This document shows, one piece after another, positions 22,693-35,025 of a stretch of DNA of 64,000 bases. A program made the position numbers and the translations under genes. The notes under the pieces were generated by a model, which worked only from the letters and a program-made list of their open reading frames with translations, had not been told where the DNA came from and did no database searches. The DNA is from Capsicum annuum (Eukaryota > Streptophyta > Magnoliopsida > Solanales > Solanaceae), in NCBI RefSeq assembly GCF_002878395.1, contig NC_061111.1, forward strand, positions 29,809,545-29,873,544, in the 5' to 3' direction. Positions within the stretch are counted from its first letter, which is position 1, and every line of letters starts with the position of its first letter.

Positions 22693-25097
22693 CTAGTTGA
22701 TACTATTTATGACCGAATTAACTCTTTTTGTAAGATTAATTTGAGCCCACCTAGTGTTGAAGTCAATGTGATAAATGATGGTACATTTTCTTATGAAATT
22801 TCTGCTAGTCAACTTGAGTGTGAAACTATCCTACCTCTTAAGGAAGTTTGTGATGCTATTAATGAACCTCAAGTGAGTGATGACACTAAAAATTTTGATC
22901 AAGTGAATAGTAGTGACCATTTGAGAATGTCCTTTAGTGAAGATCCTATTGGTTGCTTGGCTCATAGGGATATCCTTGTGTTTTACATATTTTTTACACT
23001 TGATAGTTGTCTTTTAGAGAGTGAAGTTGCATGGTCTAATTCCTCTTAATGGAATGCCTTTCTCTCTCTAATTATAATATCTTGTTCGAAAATGATGAAG
23101 CAACTCCTAATACACTACCTAGTGGCATAGATAATGTTGATGGTGTCGCTTATCTTGAGTGCTATATCCTATATGACAACCCACTATGGTGTGACAAAAT
23201 TTCTACTAAATATGGAAATCTCTTCCTTGAAGATGAGAGTACTCTTAAGAGAAAAGAATGTGAAGTTTTGAAAAGGAATGATGAATTTGGTGATGATAAG
23301 TTTTATTTACTTAAATTCTTGAGAAACTAAATTAGTGATTGTTCCTATGAAATTATTTTGGTTGTAATCCTTTGTACTATACCCCACCCTTGTTTTATAA
23401 TTGTGAGGATGAATTGCTTGATTATTATGATGACTTGAGTAATAACTCCTTTGATGTTAGAGGTGGTTTGTGTCTACTTGAGGATTAAGCTCTTGAAAGA
23501 AAAAGGTGTTACTTGTTTGTAAATTATTCCTTCTTCTTTGTGTAACTCTATTGATAATATACTCATGGTGATGATCTTGAATTCGATAACGAGTATATCC
23601 GTGAGGACACCTTAATTAAAGTTAATTTGTGTGATACCTTTCTCTACTCTTTTTTTGTTTATAAAATTATCAATGGTCATGAAGAGGGTAAACTTGATGG
23701 GGAAAATGGAACCTTTGGGTAAGGTGAGTATTTCTATGACCCATGTTTAAATATTCCATTTGACCCCGGTGACCTAATGGGATGTGGTAATTTCCATACA
23801 TCAACTTGATGCTTGGTCTTGATGACAACCAAAGTTTCAATGAGGTTGTTGGGACCTTTCCCTATGATGAAAGGTCTATCTTGGGGACTTACAATCCCCT
23901 TGATAGACCCAAGTTGTTCATGGGAGGCATTTCCAACAAAAATGAACGTTCTTAAATGTATAGGAGTAAAGAATAGATTCAAGAGAGTTCACCATTGTGT
24001 ATCTACTTACTTGACCAAGGTTCCACTACTTATATTTCAAGGAGAGAGTTTTCTCTTGAAAACAATTTGGATGAATTCCATTTATGTAACCCCTTTCTTA
24101 AAGGTCATTTTATTCTTGAGGACCATAGGGCCAATGTGTCATTATCTCTTTGGGGTATTGCTTATATACTTGCATCCTTGTTTTACACACTTATGCTTAA
24201 GTTGTGTAGATGACAACTTGTAGACTCTAAGTTTATTATTTGTTTGTGGAAGAGTTCTTGGATGTTAAAAACTTCTTGATGCCTTCATAGGGTTAAGCAA
24301 TTTTAAGTATCTTATGGGGATCCTGGGAGCGTTTCTACCACTATAACTAGAGGGAACCGAACTCCTTGGTAGAGCCAATTATTTTGGTTTGGTATGGATT
24401 CTAGTAGGGTCTCCATTTTTCCTAGTAGCATGGCTGCATTGATGAAATCCCTCTCCTTAGAGAGTTGTTTGAAAAGGAAAGGTTATATGTTCTTAAATGT
24501 TTTTATTCCATTCTTTTGTGCATTATGTGCTAAATCTTTTGAGCCAAGTTCCATTTTTTGTAGAAGCACCTTGGATGTTGTCTTTATGCTTGATTCCTTT
24601 CTATACTACATCTTTGCCTATAATGACATCCATTCTAGTAGTGGAAATGTTTTATTGAGAGGTAGAAAACTTGTTGATTGGTACACTTAGTTGAGTAATA
24701 ATGCTTTATGGGTCATTCACATCTTTGACCCCAAAAAACACTAGTGGACCACTTTTGCTGTGGTCTCTTAAAGAGATGATGAAGCAATTGTGTTTATATC
24801 TCTTAAGATGAATGTAGTCTCACCCTCTTAGCTTGTTGAGGCCATTAAGACCTTTGTGGTTTGCTTATCTCTTAATATTTGTCATAACCAATTCCTTTGT
24901 AACCTTTTCAATAAAATTTTCATGATTAAAACAAAGGATCCTTAGTTATATCTTAAGTGTGTGCAACTTTGGCATTACGCTATGATTATTTGTGTTAATC
25001 CTAACCCTCATATCATAAGGATGTTGTGTTTGTTTGTCCCTCTTTTATTTTTGCATCGTTTTGATTCAAGGTCAAATCTTTTTTAGGAAAGGGAGGT
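22693..25097 (+). pseudogene. Element A, distal part of unknown function
   Basis: After the T1 insertion the older element continues. Open stretches occur at 22,600-23,049 (element A portion from 22,693: LVDTIYDRINSFCKINLSPP, then VEVNVINDGTFSYEISASQL) and 23,049-23,330 (YDNPLWCDKISTKYGNLF). Shorter fragments lie at 23,810-24,223 and 24,394-24,690. They look coding-derived, with asparagine- and acid-rich composition. I recognise no reverse transcriptase, RNase H or integrase motif, although these would be expected after protease. The end near 25,066-25,097 (gattcaaggtcaaatc, then aggaaagggagg) looks like the terminal codons and polypurine tract of a Ty3/gypsy element. The role of this region is unknown. 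Confidence 0.5.
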
Positions 25098-25101
25098 TGA
25101 T

Positions 25102-26594
25102 TGTAACACCCCAGATTTTTGCCTCTAAAATTTCTGAGTTTTTGAGCTCACGACTGATGTGCTAGAGAAATATAGCACTTTTGACGCTTAAAATAATAAA
25201 AATATGGAATTTTTTGAGGTTGTTTCATTAGATACGATGTGTTATGTGCATGTTTTGCAGTAAATCAAATTTTGGATGCTAAGTTTGTGAAAAAGATAAA
25301 AAAAGGTGTTTTTGGCTACTTAATAGAGAAATAATGAATGTATGGGATGCTTTCTAACTCGATCGTGATCAAAGTATATTCGAAAATTAAAGAAAAGCTG
25401 AAAACATGACTCTCAACACTTACTAAGTCAAAATGTTGACCACAAGTAGGACATATGGACCGCAAGTGGTCAAAACAAGTGTCAGAAGTCCAAAATCTTG
25501 AGAGCTAACCTGCATGGTTTTTGGGACCTAGCACTTGTGCTCTGAACTTGCACCCACCCTGTAGGCCATAAGTATTGCCTACGCCCAGGGTCAAGGCGTA
25601 GTAGAGACCATAAGTGGCCACCAACCCTGTTTTCTCCTATTTCATTAAGGCTTTGGTTTTAAAGTTTCCTCATGTACTGTAAGTACCCTTTATGTATTTT
25701 TTAGTAGGAGCAATGCATTTTTGATATTTACAAACATATTTTAATTCCAAGGTTAGATTTTGATCTTGGAATTCTCTTAGAGTAGTTTCAGTTGATTAAT
25801 TCAGCTACAGTTGTGGGTTTTTCTACTTTCTGTTATTGTTATATCATGTATGCTTTCAATCATGAATGTTATTGATTATTTCACAAGAATGAGCGGGTAA
25901 AAGTCATAGCTAGGGTTGTGAAAACTCTAATAGATTGGTTAATTAGGGGAAGTGTTTTTAGTGTTCTGAATCGATACCCATGCATGCATTGTATTATCTT
26001 CACTTTAATAGTTATTTTAGCAGTGGCTAACATGAAGATCCCACTTAAATTATTGCTACTTACTCCAAAAGAGGAGTAGTGACTAGAAAAAGATAATGAC
26101 AACAATAATTTGGAGTTAGCTTTCGATCTATGCTATCAGGCATTATCTACGTAAGATGATTAGATTTCATATAATAACTAGAGAATCAAAAGGTAATAGT
26201 TAGTAAGGCGACATCTCTAGACTCAAAAGGTAAAGAGTGAAATCCTTCTGTTGTCTCAAAGACTGTAGAAGGTACAAAACTTATCAATTCTGCATGCAAG
26301 TTATTGAGTTGGTTCAACAAAGCACAATAAGCCTAGGAAGTTGAGAAACAGGGGGGGAGATAATGCTAGTGTTCACTAATAATGATAACAACCAAAGTTG
26401 ATATTTGCTTTTTGTTCGATATTGCTATTCAAATTCCCCTATTTACTTTTCCAATTTTTACTCGTTGATTACAACATCTGAGATCCACAAGTCCATGTAT
26501 TCCATTGGGATTTGACACCAATCTTTGTTGGGTTACTCTATTTGATAGTGACCACAATCATCTTTGAAGTGAAGGTGTAGCTTGGTCTTTATCA
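25102..26594 (+). repeat. Athila-like element B, 5' LTR
   Basis: The LTR runs from TGTAACACCCCAGATTTTTG to TATCA, 1,493 bp, and is followed six bases later by a tRNA-Asp-type primer site. It contains the 'accgcaagtgg' and 'accataagtggcc' words (25,430-25,620) common in such plant LTRs. It sits directly after the presumed end of element A. It may therefore have inserted about four bases inside A's 3' LTR; the second copy of any target duplication is lost. Confidence 0.75.
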
Positions 26595-26599
26595 AATTT

Positions 26600-26617
26600 T
26601 GGCACCATTGTCGGGAA
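26600..26617 (+). other. Element B primer-binding site, tRNA-Asp type
   Basis: TGGCACCATTGTCGGGAA is close to TGGCGCCGTTGCCGGGGA, the primer site of Athila/Tat-type elements. The differences are all transitions. Confidence 0.8.
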
Positions 26618-26713
26618 TACGGTGTTGAGTTCCGAATTGAAGTTGTTTCACTTTATTGGTTTTCCTTATTTTTTTTGTTCTTAGTCGAGTATAAGCCGAT
26701 TTATACCTAGCAT

Positions 26714-27180
26714 ATGGAGTAGAGGCAATCCCTTACTCCCAGTGAATCTGAACCTAGAGAGGACCTACAAATACCTAGTAGGATGACAGAGCCGAAGAGA
26801 GATAATTTTTCTAAAAGAGCTTATGATGATGTGCCTCTCCCTCTTCTTGAAAGAGTTCTGGATATTATTGACCAGCAGATGGAGGTGCTATTAACAAAAT
26901 TTGATAACTAAAGGATGGAACAAGAAGCTCATCTCTTACCCAGGAGGAAGATTTAGCTGTGCATCGACTTGAAGCAGATCACCGAACGACACTCATTGGA
27001 GACAAGAATATAGTTTGAGGTGGCTGAGCCCATGTGATTCCTGCATACCATTACTTACAACCATATAAGGATGATGAAGAGTATTTCGGTTATGTTGATC
27101 CAATAGATACTAGTTCCATTATTCCTCCTGTTTTACTCCTAGGAATTAAGTTTAATATATCGAGTGCTATGATCCAACTC
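26714..27180 (+). pseudogene. Element B gag N-terminal fragment (Athila-like)
   Basis: The ATG at 26,714 is followed after one stop by RQSLTPSESEPREDLQIPS and ERVLDIIDQQMEVLLTKFD. After frame changes it ends in IIPPVLLLGIKFNISSAMIQL, which matches the start of the Athila gag core (family pattern 'P..GVKF.I.S.MIQL'). Homology stops abruptly at 27,180, where the truncated LTR of element C begins. The rest of gag-pol is missing from the window. Confidence 0.65.
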
Positions 27181-27708
27181 GACATTTGTGATAAGCCGTC
27201 AGAGTTGTGATAAGTTGTATCAAATGTCATCATGGGGGGATGGAATTGATGGATTTCTTCCTAAGGCTGACAAAATTCGTGATAAGTCTTCACACTTGTG
27301 ATAAGTTATCACGAATGTCATCACTTAGTTTTCCAGGCTGACATCCTGGAGTAAAATGGGCATAACGTTTTGCTGCGATATCAGAATTTGGAAAAATTGA
27401 TATTGTTGGAAATATAATTCGAAGTGATTTTATCTGATATATAGTAGGCCACCCAGTTTGTTATGTAGAAGGAGTTATGGTAGATTGAAGTTGACTTAAG
27501 TTTCGACGCTGACTAAAACTCGAACGAAAGGAAAGCTCTCAACTTGACCTTGATTTAGGGGATCTCTATGATCTCAATTCATGCCCAAATAGGTTCCCAC
27601 ACTACATAATTGATTAACATACCTAATTTGAATAGGATTTATGTCTTTTGAAACATCTACACGTATAAATGACAGTTTTCATTCTAGCCCGAAATGCGGG
27701 ATGTTACA
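27181..27708 (-). repeat. Element C 3' LTR, truncated
   Basis: It aligns with the first ~530 bp of the 5' LTR (minus-strand sense), and the remaining ~1.9 kb is absent. It contains a perfect 10-bp hairpin (arms 27,275-27,284 and 27,307-27,316). The left junction at 27,180/27,181 is inside the gag of element B. Confidence 0.85.
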
Positions 27709-30700
27709 TTTTTCCACTTGGGATCATTCGTCCCCGAATGTAGCTTCTTAGGTTAAGAATGCAGAGAATACTGAGGATACACAACTGAAATAACATATTA
27801 AACTGAATCTATATATTTCAAACTTTGGAATACTTTGATAAATGCATATACTCATGATAAGAATAGCTATCTAACTAAATCTTTGATTTGAGAGAAGCTG
27901 AATGAAGGAAGGTTGTAACCTTCATCTGAATCTGAGCTAACTTGCCCTTTTTACTTATTTATGAAGAGATGACTCATGCTGAGAGTTTAGAATTTGCTTG
28001 ATGTGCTCATGGTGTGATCTCACTTATAGACTATGAGGTGATACTTTATGCAGGCATAAATCATGAGAAAACAAGGCTAAGATCACACAATGGGTATCAT
28101 AGTGTCTGAGCTGGAATACTTGGAAAATGATGATCGTTCGGTGAATACTTATGAACTAAATCATGACTAGATATCCGAATTCTAAAACTGATGCCTGATA
28201 CATATACTGAACTGAATTCACAATTGTAAAACTATTTCGGAATGACCATACTTATGAAACTTTAGGTAGTAAAACTAGGCTAGTTCAAAAAAATGGAAAT
28301 CCATAGAAATCTATGTTCCTGATTGTTAAACTAAACTGTTGTATATTCAAACTGAATCATAATAGATACTCATGCTCAAGTGGAGGGTTTCTTCAACACC
28401 CCTCTAAGGAGTTCTAACGATTTGAAGGAGCCAAGAATTTTGGTCAAGATCTGAACAAGACATCTGAATAAGGGATTACAATATTGGTACAATTCCATAG
28501 CTTGGAATCATAGACCTTTGAATCATAGACTGGGGTAGAATTTACTAGGCTTTAGGCAATACAACACCTTACTTAAAACTTAGAGATACTTCTAAAATAT
28601 TCTGTCAACTAATCCTTTACCTTAAAAATCAAACTTATTGATTCATCTTCTAATTCTAACAAGGCCGTTGATATTTCCTTCTACTCATGTCTAAACTGAA
28701 CTAAATTCCCTCACCATCTTCAAGCCTAACCCACAATCATAGGGTACACCACATAACACTGTACTACTAGTCTGAACCGTGATATAACACACCTTGCACT
28801 TCACAACTTCTCATCTCATGAAAATCCTCATTACTACTCCAACAACCACATTCAACCTCATACTAGACATTTTACTAATGTGCAGTGCATTCATCTAAAT
28901 ATACAAACATGATGTTCAAGCCTCACTTCTATAACCACATATGAACTTCTAAATACACTCCCCTAAAATACCTTTGTCACAACTTACAAATCTCTATTAA
29001 GAACAACTTCCATGCACTACTCCTAAGAAGACATACATAAGATTTCAACTACCCAAACATCTCATATAAAAATTTGACTAACCATGATGGGTATTAAAGA
29101 CTGGGCTTCAACCTTACTTCACACTTTACTGCCTTAGCTAAAATAAACATACAACGATCTTCCAGTAACATGAAATGTTTACTTTCTCCCATCCAGACAA
29201 TTGATTATCATCACTATCTTGACCGAAGGAAAAATAATAGAAGGTTAGAACATGAGGGCCCAAAATATGAGGGGATAATATGAATAACTTGAAACTCAAC
29301 TGAGGCTTAAGGAATAGAATATATTGTATCATGGACTTAGCAAAGAAGTATAATATGAGGACATGCAAGATATAAATCTGAATTTCGCTGATCATTAAAA
29401 GTATTACTTGAGTACTTGGACTGAACATACTGTAAGGCTTGAGTACATGAGTCATGAGTTGTATGACCTAAATTTAGAGTTCATAACTTATGGAGTATGA
29501 TTCCAACTGCTGAAAGAACAAGAACTCCTCATTTTTGGGAACTAGGAGAGTACATAATTCTCCATCATATGCATGAACATGAATGAAGATCATGAAATTG
29601 AACATAAGGCATGAGTAGGTATTGGGACAACTGAAAATACTGAAATAAGATTGGATCAAGCATTAATCTTTCTCACTGCTATTCTACAACTTACTGGTAT
29701 ATATACTAGTATCTGAAGGCTTGACTTGGTTTCTTGTTCTATCATATCCCCCTTAGATGTAAGCCATCACTCTAAGGATGTGAACCACTATATAAACTCT
29801 GGTCTAACTATAATCAATTCACTCTAGAGTCTAGGATATAGCAACGCACATAAACAAAAGAATTTAACCCGAATGACCACACCTGAAAGAGTAAAACCAA
29901 CTTCTAATACTCACTTCTGAGCTACACCCTATCTTTCTATAGCCCTAATAGTCATCATATAACACTTGAACACTTACTAACTTTTAATCTGTATGAGCAT
30001 CCCCATAGTTGGAGTTCACACCATCTAGTGCTTCAATTCTTATTCCTATTAGCTAAATCTTTGAAATTTCAAACTTAGATTCTAACGCTTAACATGGGTA
30101 TCTCCAAACCTTTGATGAACCATACAACTTCTGTCATAGCCTACTAATATCACGATTGTAAACTTATGTTTCTAAACCATGAGAATCACGTTCATACTTA
30201 AAAAGGCTTAACATCTTCAATCAAACTCCTTAACTTAGCTATCAAGAACATTACTCATTATCTAAATAGTTTTTCTCCACCTAATATCTCAACGATACTA
30301 CTAACCCCACAACATGCAATATTCCTTAAGAAAATAATGTAGCCCCGTAACACCTTAGGCATACTTCTGTATCATACATACCACATCGAACTTGATTACG
30401 ACTCAAGTAAACTTATGCTCTTTCATACACTGTTCAAGCCTATTATATCACTTCCCTATACCTAGTATTATTAACCAAGAAATCATCACATACCTTCATG
30501 ACCACCAATCATTCAAACATAACACATAGCGTTGTTCTCACTTGGAAGCTATAGAATAAAACATCAAGAATAACTAGCCCACTTGAACCTCATAATAATG
30601 ATAATCGATCATAATCATATGGCCTATCTTATTTACAATCCATTACCATATCCTTCTTCTACACATCATTACTATATACCTATCTATACACCTAAACTTC

Positions 30701-31821
30701 TTTCATAGCTCTATAAATTTCAACTAAACTTCCGCTTGCAAATCTTAGGAAAGTCTAAATTAACAATGCTCATCCACCAAGTACTCTCATGAATAACCTA
30801 TAATTTCCTAACACAGTAAATATCATCAACAACTCTTTTCATACTTTAAGCAAATAACAATTCACCCTCACTAATAACTCCATCTTTACCTTCTACTAAA
30901 CTAACACACAAGGACATATCACTTCATTACTAAATCAATCATACACATAAGATTCGGCTATACATATAATTAGCGAATTTTCCTTACCACTTTTCTTGTC
31001 ACTACAACTCTAAACCCTCAGTTTCAACCAACACAAATATAACAAGATGCACAACAAGTTGCTAGTGAATCGAAATAGGCATCACACGACTTCACTAGAC
31101 TTTGATTTTTCAATAAAATAATGATAACAAGGTTACAAGAGATAGAAACTTCACTACAATATTCACTGATCTAAGAATACATATCTTATTCTATCTTACT
31201 TGCTTGACTCATAAGAGTGAGGACATAACTCTGATATTGAGAGACTTATAACACACTAGAATACTACTCTCAAGCCGCTTTTTGTGACTTCTGAAGCTTC
31301 TTGATAGACAATCTGAGAGCGTTATATGGGGAGGAACTGGAACTTACTAATCATTCTATCTCAAGAATAATACATGGATAGGGAAGTATAGCTTTACATT
31401 ATAGATTCTGAGGAGGAATCTAGAAGTACATCTGACTTGGGCTTAGTACATAACTTTTAGGAATCATGAATAAAGAACTTCAATCATCAGAACTCAAAAG
31501 CACTGATGGAAAACTTTATAGCTCGCTTACAATCCAATAATTATCTGTGGAGACTGTCTAAGAAAGCACTATCTGTAAAGATTTAAGCTTGATTATTTCT
31601 GATACCTTGAAAATAAGGCAAAGATGGCTCGGATAAAGTAAGATGAGAATCCGTTTAAGTTTCTTAAAGAACATTTCTATAGCATGTTCTGAGACTTAAA
31701 AGAATGGAGACATTTTCTAAATTCCTTGAAGCCTCTTGAATAAAAGTATAGGCATCTCCATACCGTTTTGCAAGACTCTACTAGACATAGCTTCATAGAC
31801 ACCCTAAGATACTTGAACTCT
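27709..31821 (-). other. Element C internal region without coding sequence
   Basis: About 4.1 kb was read on both strands with no gag, protease, reverse transcriptase or integrase motif. Just inside the 3' LTR the minus strand shows the cattcggggacgaatgatcc motif and a purine run (aagtggaaaaa) that can serve as polypurine tract. Composition is AT-rich with long A/C-rich runs on the plus strand (28,700-31,100). Confidence 0.65.
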
Positions 31822-31839
31822 GTGCTCTGATACCAAGTT
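31822..31839 (-). other. Element C primer-binding site, tRNA-iMet type
   Basis: The minus strand reads AACTTGGTATCAGAGCAC directly after the LTR, an unaltered TGGTATCAGAGC core. Confidence 0.85.
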
Positions 31840-34254
31840 TGTAACACCCCAAAATTGGGTCCCGAGATATCACACGGTGCTTAGGGTAACTAGTGACCCC
31901 AAACTAACCCTTCTACTAGTATAACTCATAAGCAACTGAATAAAATGCTTAAATCTGTATACAATCAGTGAGAACATAAACCTTTTCTGAACTTGATCAA
32001 TACAAATCTGAACTTTACAAGATTACAGCTCTGCTTTTACAAAATAAAACTAAAACTGAATACATTAACTTTACTAACTGTCGATGAAGCCTCTACTAGT
32101 ACTGAATTTAGATGGTCGGGTCATGACTCCTAACTATCCCAACTCAATACGACTGAAATAGGAAAACAAAGAATTGCTCAAACTGTCTATCTGGCTCAAA
32201 CCCTTGAAATAAAAAGACTCAGCACCTGCTAACTAGAAGATGCAAACTGATTGAATCTGAATGTGCATACTAAGTCTTGTACCTATATTATGAGATAATG
32301 TAGAACATATACGTATATGTGGATCAACACTTAAGGAATTGACTAAGTATATGGGGGTGCAATTCAATAAGTAAACAATATCTCAATATCATCATAGTTT
32401 ATGAAATTATACATGCTGACATAAATGACGCACATAGCTTGTATAATATCTGAAATATAAATCTCATAAATCATGAATAATGAAACATGTATAAATCTCG
32501 TGAGTCATTTAACTTGCTTCTAAAATCTGTATTCTCTACTTATTCTCAAAACTTATAAGCTAGATGAAATCTAAAATTTATTCTGTGTAGTAAACTCTTT
32601 ATCTCAATACTTTAAATTAATAAAACTATTTCAAGAGTGGGGGACATCTTTAGGAGTTTCTTATAACCGACATAAACCGTGTGAGCTACATGGAGTAAAA
32701 TGTCTTATCCACGTTGGGGAGAGCTGTTCTATCCTTGCCATCAGATAGAACCTTAACTTTAGTGATCACTATCTTAACTCACTTAGGTAAATCAGAAACC
32801 TACGGGGAAACATAGTTCTGGGGCATGAGACCTCAGAATCAAGCCCAACTCGGTGCTAAATACTACTCCCTTACTTAGCTTAGAATTTAAGAAAATCCAC
32901 CTTAAAAAGATTTCAGCAATATATGATGGGAACAAAAATGTATCCCCTTTATCTCAAAATCAAGGATGTGGATTTCTTTCCTAACTTAAGATCAAAGCTC
33001 ACTTCTCTCTTGAAATCTTGATAGACTTATCATGAATAAGCTTTAAAGTCTCAATAACATACAAATATATGTACTCTTCTTGAAACACTTTTAAAAGTAT
33101 CAATTAGTCATTCTCAAAGACTCACATTTTCACAATAAGGCTCAATTCACGGCAACAAATCTTGGAAATTCTTGAAAATATGATATCAATATAGGAATAT
33201 GCAATTTATGTCATGAACTCTCAATTTATACCATAATTAAATAAGATAATCATGAAATTCAAGACTTGAACAATTCCATAATCTTATAAAATTGAAATAT
33301 AGCAAAATAATATGAATTCATTCTTGAAATACGAAATTCTTTAAGAAAAACTAAAACTTTTGGGCACGAGAATGAAAGAGTATTCTTGTTCAAAATCCAC
33401 ATACCTTAAACTTAGAGCTTTTTGATAACTTCAAAAATTCCAGAAGGTTATTCATGAACTATTGGGTGTCCCTCGTAGCCCTCTTATAGGTAAATTAAAA
33501 TATGCAAGAATTATAAAATTCTTACAGTTGAATCTCTAGATAATTAGGTTTTTATGTTGAAACCCTAACCTTGTGGTTGAAGGTGTGCAGAGAATTTTGA
33601 GATGTTTAACTAAAGATAATGGAAGATAATACGCTCCTTGAGGTTTATAAGTCATGGGAAGTGAAGGAAAAAGACCAAAATACCCTTACTAATCCGCTTT
33701 CCAGTTGTTGAAAATCTAAGGCTGACGACATTTGTGATAAGCCGTCTGCCTTGTGATAAGTCATCACAAATATTGTTATGGGGGGATGAAATTGATGGAT
33801 TTCTACCTAGGGCTGACGACATTCGTGATAATTCGTCACACTTGTGATAAGTTATCAAGAATATCGTCACTCAGTTTTCCAGGTTGACATGCTAGAGTAA
33901 AATGGGCATAACGTTTTGCTCCATTATCGAATTTAGGAAAAATTAATATCGTTGGAAAGATAATTTGAAGAGAATTCATTTGATATATAATAGGCCACCC
34001 AGTTTGTAATATATAAGGAGTTATAGTAGATTGAATTTAACTCAAGTTTTGATGCTCACTAAAACTAGAACGATAGGAAAGCTTTCAACTTGACCTTGAG
34101 TTAGGGGATTTCTATGATCTCAATTCATGCCCAAATTGGTTACCACACTACATAATTGATTAACATACCAACTTTTCATAGGATTTATGGCTTTTGGAAC
34201 TTTTACACATAGAAATGACGGTTTTTGTTCTAGCCCAAAATGCGGGGTGTTACA
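31840..34254 (-). repeat. Element C 5' LTR
   Basis: On the plus strand it begins TGTAACACCCC and ends GGGGTGTTACA. The 2,415-bp LTR thus has an 11-bp inverted terminal match rather than just TG...CA. Positions 33,725-34,254 align with 27,181-27,708. The GC-rich patch at 33,720-33,880 holds repeated ttgtgataag words. Confidence 0.85.
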
Positions 34255-35005
34255 TCAACTCTGGGCTCCTTCCCTATTTTAAATAAATAATGATCATAGT
34301 CAGTCACTTCCTTTACATACTACCATAAAATCTACCAAATTGTTACCACATTAGTATTTCACTATAAAATGGCAATCCATCCCCCCATCAACGGTCATAC
34401 AACTAGAACTAGCTTATTAATGCAAAGTCATCTTTACTCTGATTCTAACCTTGTGACTTCATATCACCAAATTCTAGACCATCTCACTACCAATAGGTCA
34501 TGACAATTTATCATATACTACTACTCGGGTGAAAATATTGTTCCAACATTCTGATATATATCGCTACTCTTAAGCATGACATCCACAATAAGGATTTTGA
34601 AAGGGACTTAATGTACTTCATACCTTAAGTTAAAAAGCACGATTTCATTAAGAAAGGGGTATAAAATCAAATCCATACAATTTAAAGCACTAATGGACTC
34701 CTCTCAAGTCCTTGTGCTATTCAATAACTCTATGGATATCTCAATCAGAAAAGAGGACATCATTAGAGAATCTAAACTCTTGAACTCGTATCGCCTCACA
34801 ATGAGACATAACTAATAAAATTAGAGTAAATAAGGAATTTTGGATAACTTTAATACAGACATCACAATAGCATGATCTAGAGTATTAAAGAATGGGAAAC
34901 ATCTCTGAATTGCCTTGTAGCCTTCTCCTTATAAGTATGGCACGCTACACACCCATAAAAAGGACTCTACTCGACACAACTTCGTAGACACCCTAGGACC
35001 ATGAA
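34255..35005 (-). other. Element D leader fragment
   Basis: Reading from the primer site on the minus strand, the start (cctagggtgtctacgaag, then gggtgtgtagcgtgcca) matches the leaders of T1 (15,640-15,700) and E (38,290-38,350). The sequence runs into element C at 34,254, so D was broken here before any gag is reached. Confidence 0.7.
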
Positions 35006-35021
35006 GCATGCTCTGATACCA
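35006..35021 (-). other. Element D primer-binding site, tRNA-iMet type
   Basis: The minus strand reads TGGTATCAGAGCATGC, next to the D LTR that ends near 35,026. Confidence 0.85.
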
Positions 35022-35025
35022 ATCT

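Larger units (their letters stand above)
27181..34254 (-). mobile_element. Non-coding LTR element C, LARD-like (minus strand)
   Basis: A minus-strand element with a full 5' LTR (31,840-34,254), a good primer site, about 4.1 kb of internal sequence, a polypurine-like run and a truncated 3' LTR (27,181-27,708). The internal region has no gag or pol motif on either strand; the longest frame, 105 codons at 29,138-29,455, is featureless. Absence of coding capacity with intact cis signals fits a large retrotransposon derivative that would have relied on proteins from other elements. The leader after the primer site still resembles that of coding gypsy elements, suggesting descent from one. The distal LTR is cut at 27,181 against element B. 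Confidence 0.75.

Noticed and set aside
25102..26594. Treating this LTR simply as the 3' LTR of element A
   Set aside because: It is followed by a tRNA-Asp primer site and an Athila-like gag, so it is the 5' LTR of another element; no matching LTR is seen upstream of A.
29138..29455. 105-codon minus-strand frame in element C
   Set aside because: Composition-driven, no similarity to gag or pol, and no comparable frame continues on either side.
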